64,000 nt of DNA from Megasphaera vaginalis (ex Bordigoni et al. 2020) (GCF_900240295.1 NZ_OEQB01000003.1:62001-126000), one strand, 5' to 3'; counted from the stretch's first letter, positions 34,385-45,500 are shown. Notes: generated from the sequence alone by a model not told the origin. Program-made: numbers and translations.

Positions 34385-35698
34385 TTATAAACTGTTGTCA
34401 AACGACACCTGCTCAGATACATCATCGTACGTAATCAATTCCGCATAACGCATCCAGCCGATGATCAGATCCATTTGTTTTTCCGCATTTTCATCGCCGA
34501 TGGATGCGGCCAATTGTTCCTGAAAATAATCAATATCCATCTTCTGATCCGTATCATTTTCTATTTTTTGAGCCATTTCGTGAATAAAGGCGACATTGTC
34601 CAGAATATGCTGTTTAAATAATGCTTTGCGCTCCAACACGCTGGCTTCGGCAAAAATTTTGCCGTCTTCAGTCAAGGCGATATCCCCTTCCGTAACGGCA
34701 GAAAAGCGTAATAAATTGGAAAACTCCACCAACGGAAAAAAGTCCTTAATATCCATAATAAACCGATCAGCCAACTTATAGAGATCGGTTTTTTCTCCCG
34801 AATCGGCCAATAATTCCAAAAATCCGGTCAAAGCACTAGCCGTCACATTCGGCAATAACACCGGTTCGCGGCGCTGTTGCCTGCCGCTGTCGGCAGCGCC
34901 GAAGACGCCGCTCGCCGCATCTCCGTTTCCGACAGTTTCCGGATTTGTCATAAGTGAATAGATTTTATCAACATATGTCAAAAATTCCGTTGACTTTCGT
35001 TCACGCCACCGCGGTAGCAAAATCGGTAAATTCGTCCGCACCGTAGCCGGCCGAGTAGAAAGGATAACGGCTCTGTCCGCCATGTATACGGCTTCTTCAA
35101 TGCCATGCGTAACCAGGATAATCGCCTTTGTAGGAATCTTTTTTTCCAGCCACAGATCCAACAAGTCACGACGCAGGTTCTCGGCCGTAAGAATATCCAA
35201 GGCCGAAAACGCTTCATCCATCAACAGGATATCCGGCTCGCTGACCAGGGCCCGCCCAATGCCGACACGCTGTCGCATACCGCCGGACAGCTCTTTCGGA
35301 AACGCGCTTTCAAAACCGTCTAAGCCGACAACGTCCAAAATATTCATCGAACGTTCTAATTTCTCTTTTTCCGACATCTCCTTGCCTTCCAGCCCCAGCA
35401 TGACATTATCCAAAATAGTCAGCCAGGGGAATAAGGCAAACGATTGGAACACCATGGCAATCCCCGGATTGACGCCGATAATCGGCTTCCCCAAATAGGA
35501 TACCGTCCCCTGCGAAGGCGTGATCAGGCCGGCAATAATCCGCAGCAAAGTCGACTTACCTGCTCCTGACGGCCCCAAAATCGCTACAAACTCCCCTTCG
35601 TTGACGGAAAGGTTGATATCTTTCAAAATCGTTACCGCTTCTCTTCCTTTGATTCGGAACGATTGATTCACTTTCTCTAAGCTAAGGAGCTGTTTCAT
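34385..35698 (-). CDS. ABC transporter ATPase, nitrate/sulfonate/taurine type, with C-terminal AAA-associated domain
   Basis: 437 residues. The ABC domain (about 1-255) has GPSGAGKST, VFQSFALFPWLTI, LSGGMRQRVGIGRAL and LMDEAFSALD. A C-terminal extension (about 285-437) resembles the AAA-associated domain found on some ATPases of this group. It pairs with the duplicated permease upstream. Substrate unknown; the family handles nitrate, sulfonates, bicarbonate or thiamine precursors. No binding protein is adjacent. Confidence 0.88.
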   Translation of the reverse strand: MKQLLSLEKVNQSFRIKGREAVTILKDINLSVNEGEFVAILGPSGAGKSTLLRIIAGLITPSQGTVSYLGKPIIGVNPGIAMVFQSFALFPWLTILDNVMLGLEGKEMSEKEKLERSMNILDVVGLDGFESAFPKELSGGMRQRVGIGRALVSEPDILLMDEAFSALDILTAENLRRDLLDLWLEKKIPTKAIILVTHGIEEAVYMADRAVILSTRPATVRTNLPILLPRWRERKSTEFLTYVDKIYSLMTNPETVGNGDAASGVFGAADSGRQQRREPVLLPNVTASALTGFLELLADSGEKTDLYKLADRFIMDIKDFFPLVEFSNLLRFSAVTEGDIALTEDGKIFAEASVLERKALFKQHILDNVAFIHEMAQKIENDTDQKMDIDYFQEQLAASIGDENAEKQMDLIIGWMRYAELITYDDVSEQVSFDNSL

Positions 35699-35711
35699 CG
35701 TAAGTAACCTC

Positions 35712-37448
35712 TTATTCTATGTGGAATTGACTTTCGGCAAGATCATATAATTTCTGCCAAATCAGCCTGTTGGCCATAATGACGAACAGACACATAATCA
35801 TGATGCCGATAATGATCTGCGGCCAATTACCGGCTGTCGTCGCCTGACTTACATAGGCTCCCAGGCCCTGCGCAATCAGCGGCTGATCTTTCCAGATGAC
35901 GATTTCGGAAATGATACTGGCATTCCAAGCTCCGCCGGAAGCGGTAATCAGCCCGGTAAGCAAATGCGGAAAAATACTCGGTAAAATCACATAGCGCCAT
36001 CTCCGCCATCCCGTTATATGAAAAACGGCGGCCGCTTCCAGTAAATCGTTAGGAATACTCATGGCTCCTGCAATAACATTAAAAAGGATATACCATTGCG
36101 TCCCCAGCATCATCAAAAAAACGGAGCCGAACTCGAAATCCAGATGATACTTCAAGAAAATAATTGTCACAAAGGGAAAAATCATGTTTGCCGGAAAAGC
36201 GGAAATGATCTGAATCACAGGTTGCATTTTTTCCGACAGATTAGGTCTCAAGCCGATGGCAACGCCCAGAGGAAGTGTCCAAAGCAAGCCGATGGTCAAG
36301 GCCGCCAACACTCGCAGCAGCGTATATAGACCCAAAACAACCGCGTTTTCTATATCTCCCACTTTGATCTCACTGATATTCGACAAGGTGCTCTGCAAGA
36401 GGGGAAACAGAAAATAGACGGCAGCCAAAAGGAGAACTCCTTTTATAACCCCATCGACGACATGCTTTTTTTTATCTCTTGCCAAACGCTGCTGAAAAGA
36501 AGCGACGGCGTCGGCAAAAAAGTTGATTGCCTTATTGACCGCACGGCAGGGAAAAAGGATGATGTTCTTCACCAGACAGTTCATCAGCCAAGAACGCTGC
36601 AGCGCTTCATAAAGCCAGGAAGAAGGCTGCTGTCCGCTCTCGGACAGTTCAATCTTAAACTTCCGGCTCCAGACGACAAGGGGCCGCCAAAACAGCTGAT
36701 CAATGAGAACGATCAGTATGAACATCGTAATAACGGCGTAAAACATAGCCGTAAAATCGCCTTCCGTCGTGGCAACGGCCAAATAGGCACCGACGCCGGG
36801 AAGCTGAATATTTTGACCCATGACACTGATCGCTTCACTGGCAGCTAAAAAAAACCAGGCACCGCCGAAGGACATCATTCCGTTCCAAACGAGGCCGATG
36901 GCGGAGACCGGCGCATCGAGATGTAAAAACCGCTGCCAGCCGTTCATGTGCAGCACGTCCGCCGCTTCCTGCAAATCGCCCGGTTCCGCAAGAATCGATT
37001 GGTAGACGCTGAAAGTCATATTCCAAGCCATGCTCGTGAAAATAGCGAAAATGGAAGCAATTTCGACGCCGGTCAACCGATGCGGAAAAAGATTGATAAA
37101 CATGAGTATTGTCGCCGACAAAAAGCCCAGGACAGGAATGGACTGCAAAATATCCAGCAGCGGAATCATGATCCGGCGCGCCGTAGGATTTTTTGCGGCG
37201 ATATATCCGTACAGCAAGGAAAAGAGCAGGGAAAAAAAGAAGGCAATAAAAATGCGCAGCGCAGACCGTCCGGCATAATAGGGTAAATAGAGCGGATCCA
37301 ACGTGATCCGCGGTTCATCTGTCAGCGAAAAAGGCACCGTCATTCCCCTGCTCAGATAGTATACGCCGTAAAAGAGCAGAAACGTTGCCAGAAACAAAAA
37401 AACGTCAATAATCACTGTATATTTTTCTTTATCTGAAAAAACAGCCAT
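35712..37448 (-). CDS. ABC transporter permease with two fused permease domains
   Basis: 578 residues containing two copies of the binding-protein-dependent permease domain: the first about 20-280 with EAA loop DLQEAADVLHMNGWQRF, the second about 330-575 with NDLLEAAAVFHITGWRRW. The two halves can form the whole channel alone. ATG at 37446-37448 with GAGGG and AAGGA upstream, 13 bases upstream of the ATPase gene. Substrate not readable. Confidence 0.88.
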   Translation of the reverse strand: MAVFSDKEKYTVIIDVFLFLATFLLFYGVYYLSRGMTVPFSLTDEPRITLDPLYLPYYAGRSALRIFIAFFFSLLFSLLYGYIAAKNPTARRIMIPLLDILQSIPVLGFLSATILMFINLFPHRLTGVEIASIFAIFTSMAWNMTFSVYQSILAEPGDLQEAADVLHMNGWQRFLHLDAPVSAIGLVWNGMMSFGGAWFFLAASEAISVMGQNIQLPGVGAYLAVATTEGDFTAMFYAVITMFILIVLIDQLFWRPLVVWSRKFKIELSESGQQPSSWLYEALQRSWLMNCLVKNIILFPCRAVNKAINFFADAVASFQQRLARDKKKHVVDGVIKGVLLLAAVYFLFPLLQSTLSNISEIKVGDIENAVVLGLYTLLRVLAALTIGLLWTLPLGVAIGLRPNLSEKMQPVIQIISAFPANMIFPFVTIIFLKYHLDFEFGSVFLMMLGTQWYILFNVIAGAMSIPNDLLEAAAVFHITGWRRWRYVILPSIFPHLLTGLITASGGAWNASIISEIVIWKDQPLIAQGLGAYVSQATTAGNWPQIIIGIMIMCLFVIMANRLIWQKLYDLAESQFHIE

Positions 37449-37497
37449 ATCCTTACCCTCAGTCAAAACTATCGTCAAAGTTCGTATTCACTTGTAT

Positions 37498-37527
37498 TGT
37501 ATATCATAAAAGGATTACAAAGGTCAA
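37498..37527 (-). promoter_or_regulatory. promoter of the ABC permease-ATPase operon
   Basis: Minus strand TTGACC (37522-37527), 18 bp, TATACA (37498-37503). Confidence 0.7.
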
Positions 37528-37577
37528 GCTGTCGCCGACAATCGTTCTGTAAAAAAATGTAAATTTATTTTTCCCCA

Positions 37578-37606
37578 TTGTCTTTTGTTGAAAAGAGTGG
37601 CATAAT
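37578..37606 (+). promoter_or_regulatory. promoter of the kimA-like gene
   Basis: TTGTCT (37578-37583), 17 bp, CATAAT (37601-37606) preceded by TGG (extended -10). Confidence 0.55.
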
Positions 37607-37658
37607 CAATCAGCATCAATTGAAAACATTTTTCTCATGATTCAGGAAAGGATCCTAT

Positions 37659-39496
37659 ATGCTCAAAAATCTTCACCGCATCTTAATCGGTCGCCCCTTA
37701 TCATCAGCTGATTTAAAAGGCGAAGCGTTGCCTAAATGGAAGGCACTGCCCATTTTCTCTTCCGACGCCCTTTCATCCGTCGGCTACGGGCCGGAACAGA
37801 TCGCTATCATTCTGGCCGCCGCCTCGCTGTACGCCTATTTCAGCTGGATCGTCATTGCCATAACGATCTTACTGGCCGTCGTGGCAACGTCGTACTCCCA
37901 GGTTATCAAAGTCCATCCCGAAGGAGGCGGCTCCTATGCCGTTGCCAAGGAATATTTAGGCCGGACACCGGCGCTCATAGCCGGCGCCGCCCTGTTGGCC
38001 GACTATACGCTGACGGTGGCCGTATCCGTTTCGTCGGGAACAGCCGCTTTCGTGAGCGCCTTCCCCGCTTTACTTCCCTATGCGATGGCCATCAATCTGT
38101 TTGTCCTCTTCTGTCTCCTCATGCTCATCAATTTGCGCGGCGTTCGGGAATCATCTACCGTCTTCGTCTGGCCCACCTACGCCTTCGTCTTCGGCATGCT
38201 GGTCCTGATCGGCTGCGGCCTGTATCAACTCTCCTCCGGTGCCGCCGTGCCGCCACTGTCGAATCGGTAACGCCGGCCATAAGCAACGTGACGATATTTT
38301 ATTTGCTCCATGCTTTTGCCAACGGCTGCAGTTCCATGACAGGCGTCGAAGCCATTTCCAACGGCGTCAGCGTTTTCAAAAAGCCGCAGGATACAAACGC
38401 CATAAAAACGACCGTATATATGGCCGTTTTACTGGGGATCATGCTTCTTGGCATATCGTATCTGACCCTTACCCACCATCTGCTGCCGATGGAAAATACT
38501 ACCTTGCTGTCCACGTTGGCTAAGAGCATTTTCGGACAAACTATCTTTTATTATTTCATCCAAATCGCCACCATGCTGATTCTCTACCTGGCTGCCAACA
38601 CCTCTTACAACGGACTCCCGCCACTTCTGTCGTTAATGGCCGATGACGGCTATGTTCCCCGTTATCTGCGCAACCGAGGCGACCGGCTCAGCTATGACAA
38701 CAGCATCATCTTCCTGACAATCGCCGCAACCGCACTGCTCTACCTGTTTCACGGTAACGTCGATCACTTGATTTCTTTATATGCGCTCGGCGTCTTCATC
38801 TCCTTCACAATCGCCCAGTTGGGGCTGGTAGTCCATCGCTTTAAAACGAGGACCAAAGGCTGGCAGCTAGGTGCATTGATTAACGCCTTCGGCGCTTCCA
38901 TCACCTTCACTGTTATTGTGATCATCATTTTGACCAAGTTTTTATACGGCGCCTGGATCATCATGGTTTTCATTCCTTTCGCCGTATACATTTTCACGAA
39001 AATCCGCAGTCATTATGACAACGTGAAAGCGCAACTATTGTTGACAGACGCCGAATACGCAGAAGTAAAAGAAAAGGAGCTGGGCAAAAACTATATCGTC
39101 ATCCCCCTGGACTCTCCGACACGAACGATCGTAAGAACATTGCGCTATGCCAAAATAATCGACAACGGCAACCACCATATCAGCGCCGTTCACATCAATA
39201 CGAATGAAGAATACGCGGCAAGAGTCAAACAAGTATGGCACGATCTGGAACCCGATCTGCCCCTGACGATCATTCATTCCCCTTATCGCCAGCTGACCGT
39301 ACCGTTGCTGACATATATTCGCCGGCTGCAAAGCAATATCGGCCCGAACGATGTTATTACCATCGTCATTCCCGAATTTGAAACCAAAAAAATGTGGCAT
39401 ATGCTTTTGCACAATCAAAGCGGCATGCTTTTGCGGCTGCGGCTGCTGCGGGAAAAAAACATCATTATTACGACGGTGCCGCTGATGCTGAAATAA
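37659..39496 (+). pseudogene. KimA (YdaO)-like potassium importer, APC family, frameshifted
   Basis: Two frames together give one full-length KimA-like protein of about 610 residues. The first (37659-38270) has IGRPLSSADLKGEALPKWKA, SSDALSSVGYGPEQI and ends after GLYQLSSGAA. The second (other frame, from about 38240 to 39496) resumes with TPAISNVTIFYLLHAFANG, GVEAISNGVSVFK and ends HNQSGMLLRLRLL...TTVPLMLK, as KimA does. One base is missing (or two added) near 38240-38255, in GCC/CCG-rich sequence without a long homopolymer. KimA imports K+ and is controlled by c-di-AMP in Bacillus. No c-di-AMP riboswitch fits the short leader. Confidence 0.85.
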
Positions 39497-39641
39497 GGTC
39501 ACGCCAAGCTGCACAACCTGCGACGCTCCCGGCATAAAGCGGCGCCGCCGGCAAGCCCGGCCCTGTCGGAATACGGCGTAGCCGAATTATGCCGCAGAAA
39601 CCGCGTCCTGTACGCTCTATCAACACCGTCCCTTCTGCCAA

Positions 39642-39690
39642 ACACGGCCCCGCCCGGGAAGACAAGATCATCTTCCGGGCGGAGCCGTGT
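39642..39690. repeat. very stable inverted repeat between kimA-like and ogt
   Basis: ACACGGC-CCCGCCCGGGAAGA pairs with TCTTCCGGGCGG-GCCGTGT, a near-perfect stem of about 20 bp with an 8-base loop. No proper U-tract follows on either strand, so it is not a classical terminator, though convergent genes flank it. Confidence 0.6.
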
Positions 39691-39706
39691 GTTACGGAAC
39701 AGCAGT

Positions 39707-40267
39707 TCAACGCTGCAACCGAATTTTATCGCTTCCGTCAATAGTGACACCTTCATGGGCAAGAAGCCATTTTTTCTTTTCCAGGCCGCCGGCGTAGCCG
39801 GTCAGAAACCCTGTCGTCCCGACAACGCGATGACACGGTATGATAATGGAAATCGGATTATGACCGATTGCATTGCCGACGGCCTGCGCCGCCATCCGTT
39901 CTTTCCCCAACAACTTCGCCGCCGTCAACGCCAACGACTGATACGTACGCACTTCCCCGTAAGGAATCGAACAAAGCAGCTTCCATACGGTTTTTCTGAA
40001 CAGACTTCCCTGCAAATGCAGCGGCAACCCGTCCAAAGACGGGTTCTCTCCGGCAAAATAAGCGTCCAGCCAACGCCTTGCCTGCAATAAAACAGCGTTG
40101 CTTTCATAACGGACCGCTTCCAGATCAACGGTGCCGCCTTCGTATTTCTGCCCGATAAACCAAAGTCCCGTTAAGGCCTCGGCATCGGCAACGAGCCGTA
40201 TATCTCCCAAGGGCGAAGAATAAATCGAACCGACGTGGGAAAAAGCATCAGTTTTTTTTGTCTTCAT
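39707..40267 (-). CDS. ogt: methylated-DNA--protein-cysteine methyltransferase
   Basis: 186 residues. The acceptor-cysteine motif IIIPCHRVVG and the upstream AAQAVGNAIGHNP, GEVRTYQSLA and the final GYAGGLEKKKWLL are diagnostic of the Ogt/AGT family. It removes methyl groups from O6-methylguanine in DNA in a one-shot reaction. ATG at 40265-40267 with AGGGG upstream, overlapping tatA by 20 bases. Confidence 0.95.
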   Translation of the reverse strand: MKTKKTDAFSHVGSIYSSPLGDIRLVADAEALTGLWFIGQKYEGGTVDLEAVRYESNAVLLQARRWLDAYFAGENPSLDGLPLHLQGSLFRKTVWKLLCSIPYGEVRTYQSLALTAAKLLGKERMAAQAVGNAIGHNPISIIIPCHRVVGTTGFLTGYAGGLEKKKWLLAHEGVTIDGSDKIRLQR

Positions 40268-40433
40268 CGTTGACCCCTTCCTTCTTTTCACCTTGTTCAT
40301 CTTTATGTACTTCTTCCTTAAATTCCCGCAGGCTTGTTCCCAACGCCTTACCTAAGCCGCTGACCTTCTTGCCGCCGAAGAGTACCAGGACAATGACTAA
40401 AATAACGACCAATTCCTGTAATCCCAAATGCAT
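40248..40433 (-). CDS. tatA: twin-arginine translocase subunit TatA/TatE
   Basis: 61 residues: one N-terminal membrane helix (LQELVVILVIVLVLFGGKKV) with the Phe-Gly hinge, an amphipathic helix LGKALGTSLREFKEEV and an acidic, disordered tail, exactly the TatA plan. It forms the protein-export pore with TatC, which is not in this window. GGAGGG before the ATG; ogt starts inside its end. Confidence 0.95.
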   Translation of the reverse strand: MHLGLQELVVILVIVLVLFGGKKVSGLGKALGTSLREFKEEVHKDEQGEKKEGVNDEDKKN

Positions 40434-40552
40434 CGTATCCCTCCTTCACTATTGATTTACCGTTAGTATACACCTGCAAGACCGGTCAACGTCAAGTATT
40501 CCCGTCCTTCCTTATCGTCTCTTTTCTATGCTTCCCCGATTATTTGTGATAG

Positions 40553-40558
40553 TATAAT
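40553..40558 (+). promoter_or_regulatory. -10 element of nadE
   Basis: TATAAT 33 bases before the nadE ATG; no clear -35 at 17 bp. Confidence 0.5.
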
Positions 40559-40591
40559 AGCATAACAAATCTCATGCGAGGAGTCCTGCCC

Positions 40592-42490
40592 ATGTTTACA
40601 ATCGGCCTTTCACAATTTGATATTAAAGCCGCAGACCCGCGCGCCAACACGGCACGTATGAAAGCGGACATCGGTAAGGCGAAAGCGGCAAACTGCGATA
40701 TATTGATTTTTCCCGAGTTGTCTATTCCCGGCTATTTTATCGGTGACATTTGGGACCAACCCGACTTCATCGACGAATGTGTCGCTTTCGGTAAAGAAAT
40801 CCAGTCATTATCCGAAGGAATCACGCTTATTTTCGGCAACGTCGCCAAAGAGGAAGGACGCGTCAATCTTGACGGACGCCTGCGTAAATACAATGCGATG
40901 TTCATTGCCAGAGACGGAAAATTGATTTCTCCCGGCCGCTCGCCATATCCTTTTTATATCAAGACGCTCTTGCCGAATTATCGTGAATTCAGCGATATCC
41001 GATATTTCACTTCGCTGATGGAAGTAGCCCAGGAGCGTCATGCTTTCCCGGAAGACTTCCTTTCGCCTGTACAGCTTTCTTTCGGCGACAAGGGTACACT
41101 CTGCATCGGTCCGCTCATTTGCGAAGCCAGTTGGGATGAAAATTACCCGTTCAAGCCGATGGCTTACTTGGGCGAAATGTATGATATTGATTTATTTGTC
41201 AATATTTCCAATTCGCCCTTCACCTTAGGCAAAACGGACCGTCGCCATCGCCTTTTCGGCAATGCCATCGGCAGCCTTCACCGTCCTGCAGTCTACGTCA
41301 ATTGTACGGGCATTCAAAACAACGGGAAAAATATTTATACCTTTGACGGCTCCTCCGGAGCCTACAACGGCGATGGCAGTCTTCATTACCAGTGCGACAG
41401 CTTTACGGAGGAGTTGGCTGTCGTGCAGTTTGACAAGGCGACGAGCCGATTCGCGTCTGCCGCCAAAACGGCGCCGCCAAAAGGCGAAACAGCTGAATTG
41501 TACGACAGTTTACACTTTGCCTTGTCTTCCTTTCTTCGCGATCTCGGTCTGAAAAAAGTCGTCATCGGCGTCTCCGGCGGTATCGATTCCGCTGTCAACG
41601 CCGCTTTATACGCTTCCGTCCTGCCGCCTGAAAACATCTTGCTGATTAATATGCCGAGCTGTTATAATTCGGCGACAACCAAGGGACTGGCTAAAGAATT
41701 GGCTGATAACATAGGCTGTCTTTACACGGTTATCCCCGTTCAGGAAAGCCTGGAATTGTCACGGCAACAATTTGCCGAAGCGGCTCTGTACCAAAGCGGT
41801 AAAAAACGGGGCCATCTGGAACTGACAAGTTTCATCGAAGAAAACATACAGGCTCGCGACCGCTCCAGTCGTATTCTTGCGGCTGCTGCTGCGGCCTTCG
41901 GCGGCGTTTTCACCTGCAATGCCAACAAAGCGGAATCTGCCGTCGGCTACGCTACACTTTACGGTGACAGCGCCGGTTTTCTCGCGGCCACAGCCGATTT
42001 GTGGAAGCACCAGGTATACGACTTGGCGCGCTATCTGAATCAAGCCGTCTTCAGACGTGAAGTGGTTCCGCAAGGCAGCATCGATATCATTCCCAGCGCC
42101 GAACTGTCTGCCAACCAGAATATTGACAAGGGACAAGGCGACCCGTTGATTTATCCCTACCACGATTATCTCTTCGCAGCCTTTATCGAACGCTGGCAGC
42201 GGGCTACACCGCAGTCTATTCTGGAATGGTATGCTGCCGGAACATTGGAAGACCATATCGGCTGCCCGCTTAAGGTTGCTGCTATTTTCCCCACTGCCGC
42301 TTCTTTTATTGCCGATCTGGAAAAATGGTGGAATCTGATTGCCGGCTTTGCCGTCGCCAAACGGATCCAGGCGCCGCCACTTCTCGCCGTCAGCCGCCGC
42401 TCCTTCGGCAACGATTTGCGCGAATCGCAGGTAAAGCCGTACTATTCGACAGCATATCTGGCGCTGAAAGAAAAACTGCTCCGACAGTAA
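40592..42490 (+). CDS. nadE: glutamine-dependent NAD+ synthetase
   Basis: 632 residues, the two-domain form. An N-terminal nitrilase-type glutaminase (about 1-290) has Glu in FPELSIPGYF, Lys in the YNAMFIARDG region and Cys in LICEASWDENYP. The C-terminal synthetase has the PP-motif VIGVSGGIDSAVNAAL. It converts nicotinate adenine dinucleotide to NAD. The ATG at 40592 has GGAG upstream and gives the standard start MFTIGLSQFD. Confidence 0.95.
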   Translation: MFTIGLSQFDIKAADPRANTARMKADIGKAKAANCDILIFPELSIPGYFIGDIWDQPDFIDECVAFGKEIQSLSEGITLIFGNVAKEEGRVNLDGRLRKYNAMFIARDGKLISPGRSPYPFYIKTLLPNYREFSDIRYFTSLMEVAQERHAFPEDFLSPVQLSFGDKGTLCIGPLICEASWDENYPFKPMAYLGEMYDIDLFVNISNSPFTLGKTDRRHRLFGNAIGSLHRPAVYVNCTGIQNNGKNIYTFDGSSGAYNGDGSLHYQCDSFTEELAVVQFDKATSRFASAAKTAPPKGETAELYDSLHFALSSFLRDLGLKKVVIGVSGGIDSAVNAALYASVLPPENILLINMPSCYNSATTKGLAKELADNIGCLYTVIPVQESLELSRQQFAEAALYQSGKKRGHLELTSFIEENIQARDRSSRILAAAAAAFGGVFTCNANKAESAVGYATLYGDSAGFLAATADLWKHQVYDLARYLNQAVFRREVVPQGSIDIIPSAELSANQNIDKGQGDPLIYPYHDYLFAAFIERWQRATPQSILEWYAAGTLEDHIGCPLKVAAIFPTAASFIADLEKWWNLIAGFAVAKRIQAPPLLAVSRRSFGNDLRESQVKPYYSTAYLALKEKLLRQ

Positions 42491-42507
42491 CCACACACGC
42501 TTTCGAC

Positions 42508-42545
42508 AAAAAAGGACACACAGCAAAAGCTGTGCGTCCTTTTCT
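42508..42545. terminator. bidirectional terminator between nadE and the RND pump gene
   Basis: AAAAGGAC-CACAGC pairs with GCTGTG-GTCCTTTT around an AAAA loop, with A-run and T-run flanks. Confidence 0.85.
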
Positions 42546-42560
42546 TATACAACTGCCGGC

Positions 42561-45500
42561 TTATTCGCGGAAGCGGCCAGTTGCCGTTTCTTTTCTCTTC
42601 GATCGGCGGCCGACCTGTTCAACAATAATGAACAGCATCGGTATCAAAAACAGTCCCAAAACAGTCGCCATCGACGTCCCGAAAACGACGGTAACCCCCA
42701 TTGTCGTTCGCGAGGCTGCGCCGGCTCCGGTGGCAAGAGCCAACGGAACACAACCGACAACAAAAGCCAAGGAAGTCATAATAATCGGACGAAGCCGTAT
42801 CTTCGCCGCTTCGATAGCTGCCGAAACGACATCCATACCGCGTTCGTCGACCCGCACTTTCGCGTATTCGACAATCAGTATTGCATTCTTCGCCGCCAAA
42901 CCGATGACGGCAAGCATACCGATCTGGAAGTAAATGTTATTCTGCTGGTTCAGCAAATACGTGAACAGCGTCGCGCCGAACAAGCCCGTAGGCACGCTGA
43001 AGAGTACGGCAAAGGGTACTTTCCAGCTTTCGTATAGCGCCGCCAACACCAGAAATACGAAGAGCAAGGCCAGGACAAAGACGTAGATAGTCTTATTTCC
43101 CGCTTCAATTTCTTCACGGCTCATACCGGACCATTCGTACGCATAGCCTTCGCCTAAAGTATCTTTGGCGACTTCCGCCAACGCGGTCAGCGCATCGCCG
43201 GAGCTGTATCCCGTTGCCGGCGAGCCTTGCACCTTGATGGACGGATAATCATTGAAACGCGTAATAATCGACGCGGACCCGATCAGCTTCGGCTGCACGA
43301 AATTGTCGACGGAAATCAGCTGATTATCGGAATTGCGTACGTACAAATAACGGTTGTCATTCAGGTTTTGCCGATACTCCGGCTTCGCCTGTACCATGAC
43401 CTTGAAGTTTCTCCCGAAAATCGTAAAATCATTGATCTGGTAAGATCCGTAATACGTTTGCAGTATTGTATACAAATCACTTAGCGACACCTTTTCGTGA
43501 GCCGCTTTGTCGCGGTCAATATCAAGCTGATAGCCCGGCGTATCATTAGTAAAAGCCGTATAAACGGAACCGATTTCCGGCCGTTTGCGGGCAGCGCCGA
43601 TAAATTTTTTCGTCACGTCCATCAATTCATTCGTCGAATGACCGCCACGATTCTCGATCTGTATCGTAAATCCGGAGGAAGTCCCCATGCCGTCAATCGG
43701 CGGCGGATTCATGGCAACAACCGTAGCCTGCGGCAACCGGTTGCCGAAACCCATAATCTTGCCGACCAGCGTATCGACGGAAAGAGCCGCGCCGGAACGC
43801 TGCGACCAGTCATCGAGCGTAATAAAGGTAACGCCGCCGTTCGTCTTAGTACTGCCCGCCAGCAGACTGAACCCGACAACCTGCATAACGTCCTTGACCC
43901 CCGGTTGTTGCTGCAGCCAGGCGCCGATCTGATTCATCGTCTTTTCCGTCTCAGCCTGCGTCGTTCCTTCCGGGAGCGTCGTATTTACCATAGCGAACCC
44001 GTTATCTTCAGAAGGCACGAAGCTCGTCGGAATAACGGTAAAAAGTCCTGCCGTAATCACACTGATGACAACCAGGAAGGCGATGCATCCTTTCAAATGG
44101 AGCTGCAAATGGGCCAAACGGATACCGTACCAGTTGACCAGGCTGTCAAATTTTTCATTAAAGATCTGAAAGAATCGGAAAAGGCCTTTCGCATTTTCCG
44201 TCGGTTTATGAACGCGAAGAACGGTCGCACAAAGAGCGGGTGTCAAGGTCAACGCGATAAAAGCGGAGATCATGACGGAAACGGCTATCGTCAAGGCGAA
44301 CTGCTTATATAGGACACCGCTCATACCGCTCAGGAAAGATACGGGAATGAAAACGGCTGAAAGAACGCAGGCAACGCCGATAACCGGATTTTGCACATTT
44401 TCCATCGCGATCAGCGTCGCCTCTTTCGGCGTCTTCTTGTTGTATTTGATCTCATATTCCACGGCTTCAATAACGACGATGGCGTCATCGACAAGTAGTC
44501 CGATGGACAGCACCATGGCAAATAAGGTCAAGGTGTTAATCGAAAACTCAAGCGCCTTGAACGCCGCAAAGGTACCCAACAGCGATACGGGAACGGCAAT
44601 CAGCGGAATCAGCGTCGATCTGCCGCTTTGGAGAAACAGGTATACGATAAGCGCAACCAAGAGCAGCGCTTCGACAAAAGTTTGAATAACTTCTTCAATG
44701 GAAGCTCGAACAAATTGCGTACTGTCATACACCACGAGATAATCCATATCCGTCGGAAAAGACTTTTTAGCCTTTTCCAGTACGGCGCGGACACCGCTGA
44801 CACTTTGCATGGCATTGGCGTCAGACGTCAAGCTGACCATAAAGGTCGCACTCGGATTCCCTTTATAGCTGCCGAAAACGTCGTAACTCTTTGAGCCCAG
44901 TTCAACATCGGCAACATCGCCGACACGGACCATACTGCCGTCGGAATTGGTGCGAATAATGACTTTCTTGAATTCGTCGGCACTTTCCAGGCGGCCGTCT
45001 GCACGCAGCGTATATTGGAAATTCTGATCGGACACGTACGGACGCGCGCCGATAGTACCGACGGCGGCCTGCGTATTTTGACTTTTAATGGCGCTGATAA
45101 CATCTGTCGGCGTCACTTTCAGGACTCTCATCTTTAACGGATCCATCCAGATACGCATGGCATAATCGGCGCCGAATTCCTGTACACTGCCGATGCCCGA
45201 AACAGATTTCATTTCGTCCATAAAGTACTGTGTCGCATAGTTCTTCATAAACGTCTGATCATAGGTCCCGTTAGGCGAGATCAGCGAAAAAACCATGGCC
45301 ATAGAACTTGATGACTTTTGCACCGTTACCCCCGTCGCCGTTACTTCAGACGGCAACGTCGAAGAAATCTGGCTGACGCGGTTCTGGGTGTTAACCGTGT
45401 CCATATCGTCATTTGAGCCGGTTTCAAACTGTGCCGTCATGGAATAGACGCCGCTGTCATTACTGCTGCTTTCCATGCTGACCAGATTATCGACGCCTGT

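Noticed and set aside
37607-37658. c-di-AMP (ydaO-type) riboswitch before the kimA-like gene
   Set aside because: The leader is only about 50 bases and lacks the conserved riboswitch blocks.
38240-38256. programmed -1 ribosomal frameshift in the kimA-like gene
   Set aside because: No X-XXY-YYZ slippery heptamer and no evident downstream pseudoknot; a mutation or sequencing error is simpler.
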